Source: an uncultured Lachnoclostridium sp. (GTDB lineage Bacteria > Bacillota > Clostridia > Lachnospirales > Lachnospiraceae). From it: a stretch of DNA of 64,000 nt. Positions 33,283-41,276 of this stretch are shown one piece after another. Positions within the stretch are counted from its first letter, which is position 1. The number at the start of each line of letters is the position of its first letter. A model generated the notes under the pieces. It searched no databases. It saw only the letters and a program-made list of their open reading frames with translations, and was not told the DNA's origin. The translations under genes and the position numbers were made by a program. Location: assembly GCA_948330435.1 (NCBI GenBank), contig CAOJBY010000011.1:55110-119109 (forward strand). The letters run 5' to 3'.

Positions 33283-34109
33283 AGAAGAAAAAGAAAAACA
33301 GATCCCGGGGTGTCTACACCACAGGAATTTTATTTGCGGTGGCAGTTCTTCTGCTCCTTGGAAGCGTAGCCGGCAGCAGTCAGGCGGCACTGACATATTA
33401 CAGCGAGAATTATTCGGCACAGCTTCAGACTTTCGATATTGGTGTCACCCTGGTGGAAAACGGCCGTGATGTGAGTTGGCGTAATTATACCCAGCGGGAT
33501 GACAAATGGTATGAGGATGGCGTTGGTCTTCTGACTGATATGCTGTATGCCGGACCGAACGGAGAGCAGGAAGCACTTCAGTTGGAGACGTATTATCCGG
33601 AGGTACTCTGTGTCAAAAACAGCGGAAATATCGACGAATATGTGAGAGTGTTGATTTACCGTTACTGGGTGGATGAAGAGGAGAGAGACGATGGGCTCCC
33701 AGTTCCCATAGAGGATAGAAAGAAGAGAACGGATATTTCTCCGGGCTTTATTAAGCTGTCTCCCTGGAATGGTACGGAGACAGGGCAAAGCGGGACCCTT
33801 TCTTACAATGGATGGGTGCTTGATGAGGCGGCCAGTACAAATGAGCGTATTGTTCTCTATTATACGGGGGTAGTAGGAACAGGAAAGACAACTCCCCCAT
33901 TTATGGATGCACTGGCTATCAGTAAAGATGTAGAGAGTGAGTTCAGAATCTCGGGTTCTGACGGAAAATATACTTACCAGAATGAAGAGTTTGTATTAGA
34001 GGTTGAGGCGGATGCCGTGCAGACCCACAATGGGGCAGATGCTATTAAAAGTGCTTGGGGTGTTGACGTAATTGTAGACGCATCCGGCAATCTGAGTCTG
34101 GGGAGGTAG
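33279..34109 (+). CDS. SipW-type exported protein, second copy class
   Basis: The 276-residue protein opens with a Lys-rich stretch and signal sequence (TGILFAVAVLLLLGSVAGSS), then QAALTYYSENYSAQLQTFDI. This again resembles a SipW-dependent leader and a TasA/camelysin-like mature N-terminus. EVLCVKNSGNIDEYVRVLIYRYW is the beta-strand region seen also in the preceding protein (KIQIENTGETDCFVRIRAYF). The two are therefore likely diverged paralogues, the second one longer. It begins in the 4-bp overlap with the first. It probably forms or caps a matrix fibre. Confidence 0.72.
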   Translation: MKKKKKNRSRGVYTTGILFAVAVLLLLGSVAGSSQAALTYYSENYSAQLQTFDIGVTLVENGRDVSWRNYTQRDDKWYEDGVGLLTDMLYAGPNGEQEALQLETYYPEVLCVKNSGNIDEYVRVLIYRYWVDEEERDDGLPVPIEDRKKRTDISPGFIKLSPWNGTETGQSGTLSYNGWVLDEAASTNERIVLYYTGVVGTGKTTPPFMDALAISKDVESEFRISGSDGKYTYQNEEFVLEVEADAVQTHNGADAIKSAWGVDVIVDASGNLSLGR

Positions 34110-34114
34110 GGAAA

Positions 34115-34867
34115 ATGAAGAAAAAGTTTTGCAGCCTGTTTCTGATCCTGCTTCTGACAGTGGGGAGTACACTGACAGTTCATGCGGAGGATTTTATAGG
34201 AGGAAAGGGCTGGTATGTGCGATTTACGGGGGATAAGATGGAGAGTAACTTCAAATCCTCCGACATTGCAGATGTGATTTCCTCCATTCAGCCAGGTGAC
34301 AGTATGTCCATAAGCATCAGCCTGGAAAATAACGACACATCCGCCACGGACTGGTATATGACCAATCAGGTGCTCCAAAGTCTGGAGGACAGCCAGAGAG
34401 TGGCGGAGGGCAGTGCTTATACTTATATTCTGACCTATAAAAACAGTAAGGGTCAGGAAGAAACCCTTTACAACAGTGAAAATGTGGGCGGTGAGACAGT
34501 TACAAGGGCAGGAGAGGGTCTCCATGAGGCTACAGACAGCCTGAAAGATTACTTCTTTCTGGAAAAGCTTGAAAGCAAAGAAAAGGCGTCCATTTCTTTG
34601 AAAGTGGCCCTGGACGGGGAGACCAATGGTAATGCCTATCAGAATACTGTTGCAAAGCTTCAGATGAACTTTGCAGTAGACAGATTGGGGAATGACTCAG
34701 GCAGCCGCCGGGAGTCAAATGAGATTTACAGAGTTGGAAATGATGTGCGTACAGGCGACACGAGTCGGATTTTGCTTTGGTCTTTTCTGGCTCTTTTGAG
34801 TGGCATTGCTTTTATGGGCCTGGCAATTGTCAGCCGCAGAAATAAGGAGGGCAATAACCATGAGTAG
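34115..34867 (+). CDS. Exported membrane-anchored surface protein with VRTGD tail
   Basis: The 250-residue protein has a signal peptide (FCSLFLILLLTVGSTLTVHA), an ectodomain with SMSISISLENNDTSATDWYM and EKASISLKVALDGETNGNAY, and a C-terminal hydrophobic helix followed by RRNKEGNNHE. Directly before the helix is VRTGDTS. In other clostridial surface proteins V/P-x-T-G-D at this place serves as a variant sortase signal, so a sortase may anchor it. GGGGAGG stands 8 bp before the ATG. It overlaps the next gene by 8 bp. The ectodomain family was not recognised. Confidence 0.7.
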   Translation: MKKKFCSLFLILLLTVGSTLTVHAEDFIGGKGWYVRFTGDKMESNFKSSDIADVISSIQPGDSMSISISLENNDTSATDWYMTNQVLQSLEDSQRVAEGSAYTYILTYKNSKGQEETLYNSENVGGETVTRAGEGLHEATDSLKDYFFLEKLESKEKASISLKVALDGETNGNAYQNTVAKLQMNFAVDRLGNDSGSRRESNEIYRVGNDVRTGDTSRILLWSFLALLSGIAFMGLAIVSRRNKEGNNHE

Positions 34868-35933
34868 GTGGAGGAGAATGTGGTTTGCGGTTGTAGCTCT
34901 CTGTGTGCTTCTTTCCGGCTTGTCCATAGAAAGCATGGCTTCCGCACCGACGGGAAAGGAAACGGGGGGGTCCTATACCTATCGAATAACGCTGTATGCG
35001 GGGAATCAGGGGACATTTACAGAAAAGGGATATAATCAGATTAAGCAAAGATATGGCGGAGCCAGTCTCAGTACAGATAAGAACAGGATCATAATTGAGA
35101 ATGTGAATTACAGTTCTTCGGAGAGAATGGTCTTGCCAAATGCTGCGGATCTGGTCAGTGTTTCGGATGACAGCAAATACTATGTAAAGGGCATTCGTCT
35201 GAGTGGTCGTGACAATAACACTGCCATGGAAAGTCCCTCTTTTTTACCACAGAGCGATTTGGATTATGTGATTGCCTATGGAGTGAAAGGCGATATGGTG
35301 GCTTATCAGGTGAACTTTCGGGATCAGGCAGGCAATACCCTGGCTCCCAGTACCACTTACTACGGAAATGTAGGAGACAAACCGGTAGTGGCATTTCTGT
35401 ATATTGAGGGGTATGAGCCTCAGGCCTACAATCTGACCCGGACTCTGCAGAAAGATCCGTCTAAGAATGAATTTACCTTTGTATATCGTCGTGCGGCAAC
35501 AGGAACCACGACGACTACGGTTACAGATGATGGAACCACAGTAACAACGGTTCCCGGAAGTACTGCCACAACCCAGGGGGGAACCGGCGGCAACGCAGGA
35601 GGAGGAACTGCGGGTGACGGTGCAACCCAGGGCGAGGGAGATGCAGAGACAGAAAACGGAACGAATGAAAATGCGGAAGACAATACGGAAGATATTCAGG
35701 ATGAGCAGGTGCCCATGGCCCCGGGCGAGTTGGTAGATCTGGATGAGCCGGAAGTTCCTCTGGCTAAACTGCAGAATTTGATTATCAATCCGGAGGGAAA
35801 AGTCATTTATGGATATTCCATTCTGATCGGACTCTCTGCAGCAGCAGCTCTGATTATCATGGGCGTTATATTCTGGAAAAAGAGACGTGCAGACATAGGA
35901 AATGAGGAAATAGATAATTGGGAACTGAAGTAA
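34860..35933 (+). CDS. Exported protein with MucBP-like domain and C-terminal membrane anchor
   Basis: The 357-residue protein has a signal peptide (MWFAVVALCVLLSGLSIESM) and an unknown domain to about 140. A MucBP-like segment follows (YQVNFRDQAGNTLAPSTTYY, EGYEPQAYNLT, FTFVYRR), then a long Thr/Gly/Asn/Glu low-complexity stalk (about 205-285). The tail reads DEPEVPLAKLQN, then a membrane helix and KKRRAD. The EPEVPLA stretch is the usual lead-in to an L/VPKTGD sorting signal, but here no such motif follows. The ATG at 34860 has GGAGG upstream; a longer upstream frame was rejected. It overlaps the signal-peptidase gene by 16 bp. Confidence 0.72.
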   Translation: MSRWRRMWFAVVALCVLLSGLSIESMASAPTGKETGGSYTYRITLYAGNQGTFTEKGYNQIKQRYGGASLSTDKNRIIIENVNYSSSERMVLPNAADLVSVSDDSKYYVKGIRLSGRDNNTAMESPSFLPQSDLDYVIAYGVKGDMVAYQVNFRDQAGNTLAPSTTYYGNVGDKPVVAFLYIEGYEPQAYNLTRTLQKDPSKNEFTFVYRRAATGTTTTTVTDDGTTVTTVPGSTATTQGGTGGNAGGGTAGDGATQGEGDAETENGTNENAEDNTEDIQDEQVPMAPGELVDLDEPEVPLAKLQNLIINPEGKVIYGYSILIGLSAAAALIIMGVIFWKKRRADIGNEEIDNWELK

Positions 35934-36454
35934 GTGTAAAAAAGAGCCGTTCCAGACTGGGAACTTTATGCAGCGGCTTTGGACTGGTATTGCTGCTGCT
36001 GGTAGTGATTATATGCCTGCCCCTGACAGTACCCCGTTTTCTGGGTTATGAGCTTTATGCCATTGTCAGCGGCAGTATGGAGCCATCAATACCGATAGGA
36101 AGTGTGGTTTACGCAAAGGGAGTAGTTCCTGATGAGATTGAGCCCGGAGATGTGGTGGTATTTTACGGCGGTCATGCCTCCGATACGGTCATTACGCATC
36201 GGGCAGTGGAGAATCACAGAGATACTCAGGAACTTTTAACAAAAGGCGATGCGAATGAGGGGAACGATGTGTTTCCTATCTCCTACAGCAATGTAATTGG
36301 CAGGGTAGAGTTATCCATACCGATGCTGGGGTTTTTGTTACCCCTGATAATGAACATTTCCGGGAAAATTTATCTGGCAGGTATTCTTGGAGCAGGCGTT
36401 TTGTTTCGAATCCTGGGCAGCCGTTTGCGGGAGCAGGATGAACCAGAGGGTTGA
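35918..36454 (+). CDS. sipW: SipW-like signal peptidase I (Ser-His, ER/archaeal type)
   Basis: The 178-residue membrane protein has a first helix at about 17-37, the catalytic Ser53 in VSGSMEPSIP, and His94 in DTVITHRAV where the bacterial type has Lys. The LTKGDANE box carries the conserved Asp. Two hydrophobic segments complete the C-terminus. SipW enzymes process TasA-like proteins, and two such candidates lie 2-3 kb upstream in the same operon. The start is a TTG with GAGGA about 10 bp upstream, overlapping the previous gene, so the exact start is less sure than the call. Confidence 0.88.
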   Translation: MGTEVSVKKSRSRLGTLCSGFGLVLLLLVVIICLPLTVPRFLGYELYAIVSGSMEPSIPIGSVVYAKGVVPDEIEPGDVVVFYGGHASDTVITHRAVENHRDTQELLTKGDANEGNDVFPISYSNVIGRVELSIPMLGFLLPLIMNISGKIYLAGILGAGVLFRILGSRLREQDEPEG

Positions 36455-36478
36455 CAAACAAATTTTGGATGTTATAAT
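36451..36478 (+). promoter_or_regulatory. Sigma-A promoter for thrS
   Basis: TTGACA (36451-36456) overlaps the stop codon of the preceding gene. TATAAT (36473-36478) follows after 16 bp, and the T-box leader begins just downstream. Confidence 0.85.
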
Positions 36479-36484
36479 AGGCCT

Positions 36485-36735
36485 AAGGAAATTTAATAGA
36501 CAAACACGTTGAAGAGACGAGTAAGCTGTGGAAGATGCCAGAGAGGAATGTACATGCTGGAAGCATTCTCATCGGGAAGCAGACTGAAAACTACCTCTGA
36601 GTGGCCCCAATCCGGTCCGGTGACTCCGTTATCGTCCAATGAGTGGTTATTTAGATTGAGCAAAACAAGTAGGGTGGAACCGCGGTGAGATTGTCGTCCC
36701 TTTCTGTCATGTATGGCAGAGAGGGTTTTTTATGT
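36485..36735 (+). promoter_or_regulatory. T-box riboswitch, threonine type
   Basis: The leader has a stem I region with an AGTA loop-E motif near 36520 and a candidate specifier ACC at 36593-36595 (Thr codon, in AACTACCTC). The T-box core AGGGTGGAACCGCGG is at 36671-36685. An intrinsic terminator follows (CCCTTTCTG paired with the CAGAGAGGG side, then TTTTTT, about 36697-36733). Uncharged tRNA-Thr should stabilise the antiterminator and allow thrS transcription. Confidence 0.93.
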
Positions 36736-36792
36736 CCAAGACATGGATGGAAAGGAGAATTGTGAAATGAGTACAGAGAGGAGAGAAAAGAG

Positions 36793-38727
36793 ATGAAGAT
36801 AACCTTAAAGGACGGCTCCATAAAGGAGTATGCAGAAAGCAAGTCCATATATGAGATTGCCCTTGATATCAGCGAGGGTCTGGCCAGGGCGGCCTGTGCC
36901 GGAGAGGTAGATGGACAGGTAGTGGATCTGAGAACGGTAGTAGATCGGGACTGCGAAATCAACATTCTCACAGCCAGAGACGAGAAAGGATTGTCGGCCC
37001 TGCGTCATACGGCAAGCCATGTGATGGCTCAGGCAGTAAAACGGCTATATCCCTCTGCCAAGCTTGCCATTGGTCCCTCTGTAGCAGATGGATTTTATTA
37101 TGATATTGATTTTGAGACACCCATTACTGCAGAGGATTTGGAGAAGATCGAGAGCGAGATGAAGAAGATTGTAAAGGAGGCACTTCCGCTGGAACGTTTT
37201 ACACTTCCAAGGGAAGAGGCTCTTGCGTGGGCGAAGGAGAAGGAGGAGCCTTACAAGGTAGAGCTTATTTCCGATCTGCCGGAGGATGCCGAGATCAGCT
37301 TCTATAAGCAGGGAGAGTTTACAGATCTCTGTGCTGGCCCTCATCTTAGAAGCACAAAGGATATTGGAAAGGCCTATAAGCTTACCAGTATCGCAGGTGC
37401 TTACTGGAGAGGGGATGAGCACAATAAGATGCTGACCCGTATCTATGCTACTGCATTTGCAAAGAAAGATGAGCTGGAGGCTTATCTGACCATGATGGAG
37501 GAAGCAAAGAAGCGGGATCACCGGAAGCTGGGCAGAGAACTGGGTCTCTTTATGATGCATGAGGCAGGACCGGGCTTTCCGTTCTTCCTGCCAAAGGGAA
37601 TGACCCTTAAAAATACGCTTCTGGATTACTGGCGGGAGATTCATAAGAAAGCAGGATATGTGGAGATTTCTACACCCATTATCCTGAACCGGAGTCTGTG
37701 GGAGACATCCGGACACTGGGATCATTACAAGAATAATATGTATACTACCATCATTGATGAACAGGATTATGCAGTGAAGCCTATGAACTGCCCGGGTGGG
37801 ATCCTGGTTTATGCATCAGAACCCCGCTCTTATCGTGATCTGCCTATGCGTGTGGGAGAACTGGGACTGGTTCACCGCCATGAGAAATCGGGACAGCTTC
37901 ATGGTTTGATGCGAGTACGCTGTTTCACTCAGGACGATGCCCATATCTTTATGATGCCGGAGCAAATTAAGGATGAGATTATGGGTGTTGCAAAACTGAT
38001 CAATGAGGTTTATACACTTTTTGGTTTCGAATATCATGTGGAGTTATCAACCAGGCCTGAGGACAGTATGGGAAGCGACGAGGACTGGGAGATGGCTACG
38101 GAGGGACTCCGGGCTGCTTTGGATGAGTTGGGGCTTGATTATGTGGTAAATGAGGGAGATGGTGCATTCTATGGACCTAAGATTGATTTCCATCTGGTAG
38201 ATGCCATTGGAAGAACCTGGCAGTGCGGTACCATTCAGCTTGACTTCCAGCTTCCTCAGAGGTTTGAACTGGAGTATATTGGGGCAGATGGAGAGAAGCA
38301 TCGTCCCATCATGATCCACCGGGTAGCCTTTGGTTCCATTGAACGGTTTATTGGCATACTGATTGAGCATTTTGCGGGGGCATTCCCTACATGGCTGGCA
38401 CCGGTACAGGTGAGAGTCCTGCCCATCTCTGAAAAGTACATGGAATATGGCAACAAGGTTATGGAAGCATTGAATGCTGCCGGTATCCGTGCGGAGCTGG
38501 ATGGTCAGGCTGAGAAGATTGGCTATAAGATCCGCAGTGCCCAGATGCAGAAGATTCCTTATATGCTGGTGGTAGGTCAGAAAGAAGAGGAGGAGGGCTT
38601 GGTAGCTGTCCGCAGCCGCTTTGTCGGGGATGAGGGACAGAAAGATCTGGAGACCTTTATTGAGGATCTTTCAAAAGAGATTGCGACAAGAGAAGTTCGC
38701 AAGAAGCAGACAGAAGCGGCAAAGTAA
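36793..38727 (+). CDS. thrS: Threonyl-tRNA synthetase
   Basis: The 644-residue class II synthetase has a TGS domain (1-62), then the editing domain with its HTASHVMAQAVKRLYP zinc/His motif. The catalytic core has motif 2 RHEKSGQLHGLMRVRCFTQD and a motif 3 region (VAFGSIERFIGILIEHFAG). A C-terminal anticodon-binding domain follows (VRVLPISEKYMEYGNKV). The length is normal. A GAGAGGAG site precedes the ATG. Expression depends on the Thr-type T-box directly upstream. Confidence 0.98.
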   Translation: MKITLKDGSIKEYAESKSIYEIALDISEGLARAACAGEVDGQVVDLRTVVDRDCEINILTARDEKGLSALRHTASHVMAQAVKRLYPSAKLAIGPSVADGFYYDIDFETPITAEDLEKIESEMKKIVKEALPLERFTLPREEALAWAKEKEEPYKVELISDLPEDAEISFYKQGEFTDLCAGPHLRSTKDIGKAYKLTSIAGAYWRGDEHNKMLTRIYATAFAKKDELEAYLTMMEEAKKRDHRKLGRELGLFMMHEAGPGFPFFLPKGMTLKNTLLDYWREIHKKAGYVEISTPIILNRSLWETSGHWDHYKNNMYTTIIDEQDYAVKPMNCPGGILVYASEPRSYRDLPMRVGELGLVHRHEKSGQLHGLMRVRCFTQDDAHIFMMPEQIKDEIMGVAKLINEVYTLFGFEYHVELSTRPEDSMGSDEDWEMATEGLRAALDELGLDYVVNEGDGAFYGPKIDFHLVDAIGRTWQCGTIQLDFQLPQRFELEYIGADGEKHRPIMIHRVAFGSIERFIGILIEHFAGAFPTWLAPVQVRVLPISEKYMEYGNKVMEALNAAGIRAELDGQAEKIGYKIRSAQMQKIPYMLVVGQKEEEEGLVAVRSRFVGDEGQKDLETFIEDLSKEIATREVRKKQTEAAK

Positions 38728-38795
38728 AGAACGCTGGGACTTTACGGGAGGGTCAGTCTGTTGTACAATATAAATGTCAAGTTTGTGCGGCAGGA

Positions 38796-38879
38796 GTCAA
38801 AGGCCCCGTAGTAAGCTGACGGGGTCTTTGACCCTCGCGGCAGTCGCCAAATGGACATGCCAGCATGTCCGCTTGGCTC
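38796..38879. repeat. Pair of intergenic palindromes, REP-like
   Basis: Two hairpins lie back to back after thrS. The first is GTCAAAG.GCCCCGT against ACGGGGTCTTTGAC (38796-38832). The second is GCCAA..GGACATG against CATGTCC..TTGGC (about 38849-38879). There is no T-run, so they differ from intrinsic terminators. They have the look of a dispersed intergenic element; copy number elsewhere in the genome cannot be judged from this window. Confidence 0.55.
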
Positions 38880-38916
38880 GTTGCTCACGGGAATAAACAG
38901 GAAAAGGAGAGAATGT

Positions 38917-39330
38917 ATGACAATTCAGGAAAATGTAACGGGATTACAGCATCTTGGTATTCCGGCAGTGGATTTGCCGGAAAGTATCCGCTGGTACACG
39001 GAGGTTTTGGGATTTGAACTGATTGAGGAAAAGAATATTCCGGAGCAGCCTTGTCACGCAGCATTTGTGAAAAAAGGAAATCTGGTTATTGAGTTGTATC
39101 AGGAGGATGCAGCGGCGATTCAGGAGGTGGCAGGAAGAAAGCATGGTCATGTGGACCATCTGGCTCTGAATGTGCAGGATGTAAAGGCGGCCTTTGAGGA
39201 AATGAAAAAGACAGGCTGCACCATGCTGGATACAGAGGTTCATTCACTCCCGTTTTTTGAGAATGGCGTGGCATGGTTTACTGTGCTGGGACCTAATGGT
39301 GAAAAGGTAGAGTTTAATCAGTTCCTGTAG
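38917..39330 (+). CDS. VOC (glyoxalase/bleomycin-resistance-type) family protein
   Basis: The 137-residue vicinal-oxygen-chelate fold protein has an N-terminal HLGIPAVDLPESIRWYTEVL half with a metal-type His. The second half contains HVDHLALNVQDVKAAFEEMK and a Glu-bearing PNGEKVEFNQ at the end. These are consistent with one metal-binding module. Relatives include glyoxalase I and methylmalonyl-CoA epimerase, but the substrate is undetermined. The ATG at 38917 follows AAAGGAGAG. A longer frame from 38851 lies in the palindromic repeat and was rejected. Confidence 0.85.
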   Translation: MTIQENVTGLQHLGIPAVDLPESIRWYTEVLGFELIEEKNIPEQPCHAAFVKKGNLVIELYQEDAAAIQEVAGRKHGHVDHLALNVQDVKAAFEEMKKTGCTMLDTEVHSLPFFENGVAWFTVLGPNGEKVEFNQFL

Positions 39331-39410
39331 ATAGATACAGATGACAGGGCAGGGGATCCGAAAGCAGAAATGCAAAGGATTGCCCTGCCTGTCTTTGTGG
39401 GGAAAGCGAA

Positions 39411-40472
39411 ATGGCAGATCTTGTGGAACATTTTGTAAGGAATCATAAGCTGGAAAACAAGGAAGAATATAGACGACTGTTGAAATGCCTGGAAGATGAG
39501 GAAGCCTCCGCCCACGTGCGGGCGGAGGCGGTGCGTCTTAGAAAGAAATATTATGGAGAGGATGTATACATCCGGGGCTTAATTGAGTTTACAAACTACT
39601 GTAGAAATGGCTGCTATTACTGTGGAATCAACCGGGAGAACCGGGAGGTGATCCGTTACCGTCTTACACAATCAGAGATTATGACATGCTGTGAAAAGGG
39701 ATGGAAGCTGGGCTTTCGCACGTTTGTCTTTCAGGGGGGAGAAGATCCATGCCTTACGGATGAGTGGCTGGTAGAACTGGTACGATCCGTGAAAGAAGCC
39801 TATCCGGAATGTGCACTTACCCTGTCAATCGGGGAGAGAACATTTGAAAGCTATGAGAGGCTTCGAAGAGCAGGAGCGGATCGATATCTCCTCCGTCATG
39901 AGACGGCAGATGAGGTTCATTACAGGCGGCTTCATCCGGCGGATATGAATTTGTCTGTGAGAAAGCGGTGCCTGTGGGATTTGAAAAACCTGGGGTTTCA
40001 GACAGGGGCGGGCTTTATGGTGGGAAGTCCGGGACAGTCATATGAGGAGTTGGGTGAGGATTTGGTGTTTTTGGAGGAACTTAAGCCGGAGATGGTGGGG
40101 ATTGGCCCATTTATCCCTCACAGGAATACAAGGTTTGCAGGAGAAGCGGCAGGAAGTGTAGAGTTAACCCTCCGTTTGCTGTCTGTTATTCGGATTTTGC
40201 TTCCAAAAGCACTGATTCCCGCAACAACAGCCCTGGGAACTCTGGGCCCTGATGGCAGGGAGAGAGGGATTGGGGCGGGAGCCAACGTAGTAATGCCCAA
40301 CTTGTCCCCAAAGAAGAAGCGGGAGCAGTACAGCCTCTACGATAATAAGCTTAGTGAGGGGGCGGAGACTGCAGAGGGACTGGAAGCTTTGGCACAGCGA
40401 GTGGAAGCAATCGGATACCATCTCAATATGGACCGTGGAGATGCCATAGCAATCAGAAAGCTCACAATTTGA
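39411..40472 (+). CDS. hydE: [FeFe]-hydrogenase maturation radical SAM protein HydE
   Basis: The 353-residue radical SAM enzyme takes part in building the dithiomethylamine-containing H-cluster ligand. The CxxxCxxC cluster is at Cys64/68/71 (CRNGCYYCGI). HydE features follow: RYRLTQSEI, FVFQGGEDP, the RHETAD block, HPADMNLSVR, and GPFIPHRNTRF near the C-terminus. HydF and HydG are not adjacent, nor is a hydrogenase gene in the window. PylB and BioB are relatives, but the RHETAD/FIPHxxTP pattern favours HydE. A GGGGAAAG site precedes the ATG. Confidence 0.93.
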   Translation: MADLVEHFVRNHKLENKEEYRRLLKCLEDEEASAHVRAEAVRLRKKYYGEDVYIRGLIEFTNYCRNGCYYCGINRENREVIRYRLTQSEIMTCCEKGWKLGFRTFVFQGGEDPCLTDEWLVELVRSVKEAYPECALTLSIGERTFESYERLRRAGADRYLLRHETADEVHYRRLHPADMNLSVRKRCLWDLKNLGFQTGAGFMVGSPGQSYEELGEDLVFLEELKPEMVGIGPFIPHRNTRFAGEAAGSVELTLRLLSVIRILLPKALIPATTALGTLGPDGRERGIGAGANVVMPNLSPKKKREQYSLYDNKLSEGAETAEGLEALAQRVEAIGYHLNMDRGDAIAIRKLTI

Positions 40473-40485
40473 GGAATAGGTTATT

Positions 40486-41088
40486 ATGAAAAAAGAATTA
40501 AACTATATTCATGTGGATGAGGCTATTGGAGGCAATCAGGATTGGTTTTTGGATCCCTTTATGAAAGGGGGAGGCTGTGCGGCAGTTACGGCCTGTGATC
40601 TCTGCATCTATTGTGCAAAGCAGTGGGGCATTAAGGAACTGTATCCATATGATGTTAAGCATCCCAACAAAGAAGACTATATACGGTTCTCTAAGATTAT
40701 GAAGCCCTATCTGCGTCCCAGATGGACGGGAATTGATACCCTGGATATCTATCTGGAGGGGATTCGCTCCTACTGGAGAGATGTAGACTGCAAGATGCTT
40801 GCAGCAGAGGGACTTCCAGGAACCGAAACCTTTGCCCGTGCAAGAATGGCGGTGAAAGGGCAGATTGATGCGGGTTTTCCCATTCCCTTTTTGACATTGC
40901 ATCACAAGAATCCGAAACTGAAAGATTATGTGTGGCATTGGTTTGTTCTAGCCGGATATGAGGAATATGAAGAAGAATTCTTTGTGAAAGCCGTGACTTA
41001 TGGCGAACTGGAGTGGCTTGACTTTAAGGAACTGTGGGATACCGGTTTTACCAAGAAAGGCGGGATGATTGTGTTGGCAAAAGCATAA
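40486..41088 (+). CDS. Cysteine-peptidase-like (C39-like) protein of unknown substrate
   Basis: The 200-residue cytoplasmic protein starts INYIHVDEAIGG-like and NQDWFLDPF. A GGGCAAVTACDLCIYCAK block holds a candidate nucleophile Cys, and HHKNPKLKDYVWHWFVLAG holds a candidate His. The order Gly-Gly-Cys...His-Trp with hydrophobic flanks resembles the C39/papain-like fold often annotated as hypothetical in Clostridia. The third residue of a triad is not identified. It lies 13 bp after hydE and may be cotranscribed. Its function there is unknown. Confidence 0.6.
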   Translation: MKKELNYIHVDEAIGGNQDWFLDPFMKGGGCAAVTACDLCIYCAKQWGIKELYPYDVKHPNKEDYIRFSKIMKPYLRPRWTGIDTLDIYLEGIRSYWRDVDCKMLAAEGLPGTETFARARMAVKGQIDAGFPIPFLTLHHKNPKLKDYVWHWFVLAGYEEYEEEFFVKAVTYGELEWLDFKELWDTGFTKKGGMIVLAKA

Positions 41089-41113
41089 TAAAAATTAAAT
41101 ATTGGGCACATAA

Positions 41114-41174
41114 AAAGGGTATCGGAAAATAAGGCAGAAATGACGGATGTCTTATTTCCCGATGCCCTTTCTTA
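41114..41174. terminator. Terminator of the hydE/C39 unit
   Basis: A 20-base arm pair, AAAGGGTATCGGAAAATAAG (41114-41133) against CTTATTTCCCGATGCCCTTT (41151-41170), has one mismatch and one wobble and is followed by CTTAT. It belongs to a group of similar hairpins at 6504, 57196 and 58831. Confidence 0.8.
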
Positions 41175-41247
41175 TATCTGAAAGGAAGATCGTATAAACA
41201 GAAACATCGCAAATATGGAGTAGAAATCAATTCTGAATTTAAACTAT

Positions 41248-41253
41248 TATAAT
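41248..41253 (+). promoter_or_regulatory. Possible -10 element before the AraC-GRE gene
   Basis: TATAAT is present 24 bp before the ATG, but the -35 position (41225-41230, AATCAA) does not match the consensus. A promoter with a good -10 and poor -35 is the kind that needs an activator. Control by the AraC-type domain encoded just downstream is an inference. Confidence 0.4.
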
Positions 41254-41276
41254 GATAAGTTCTATGGAGGAGTAGC

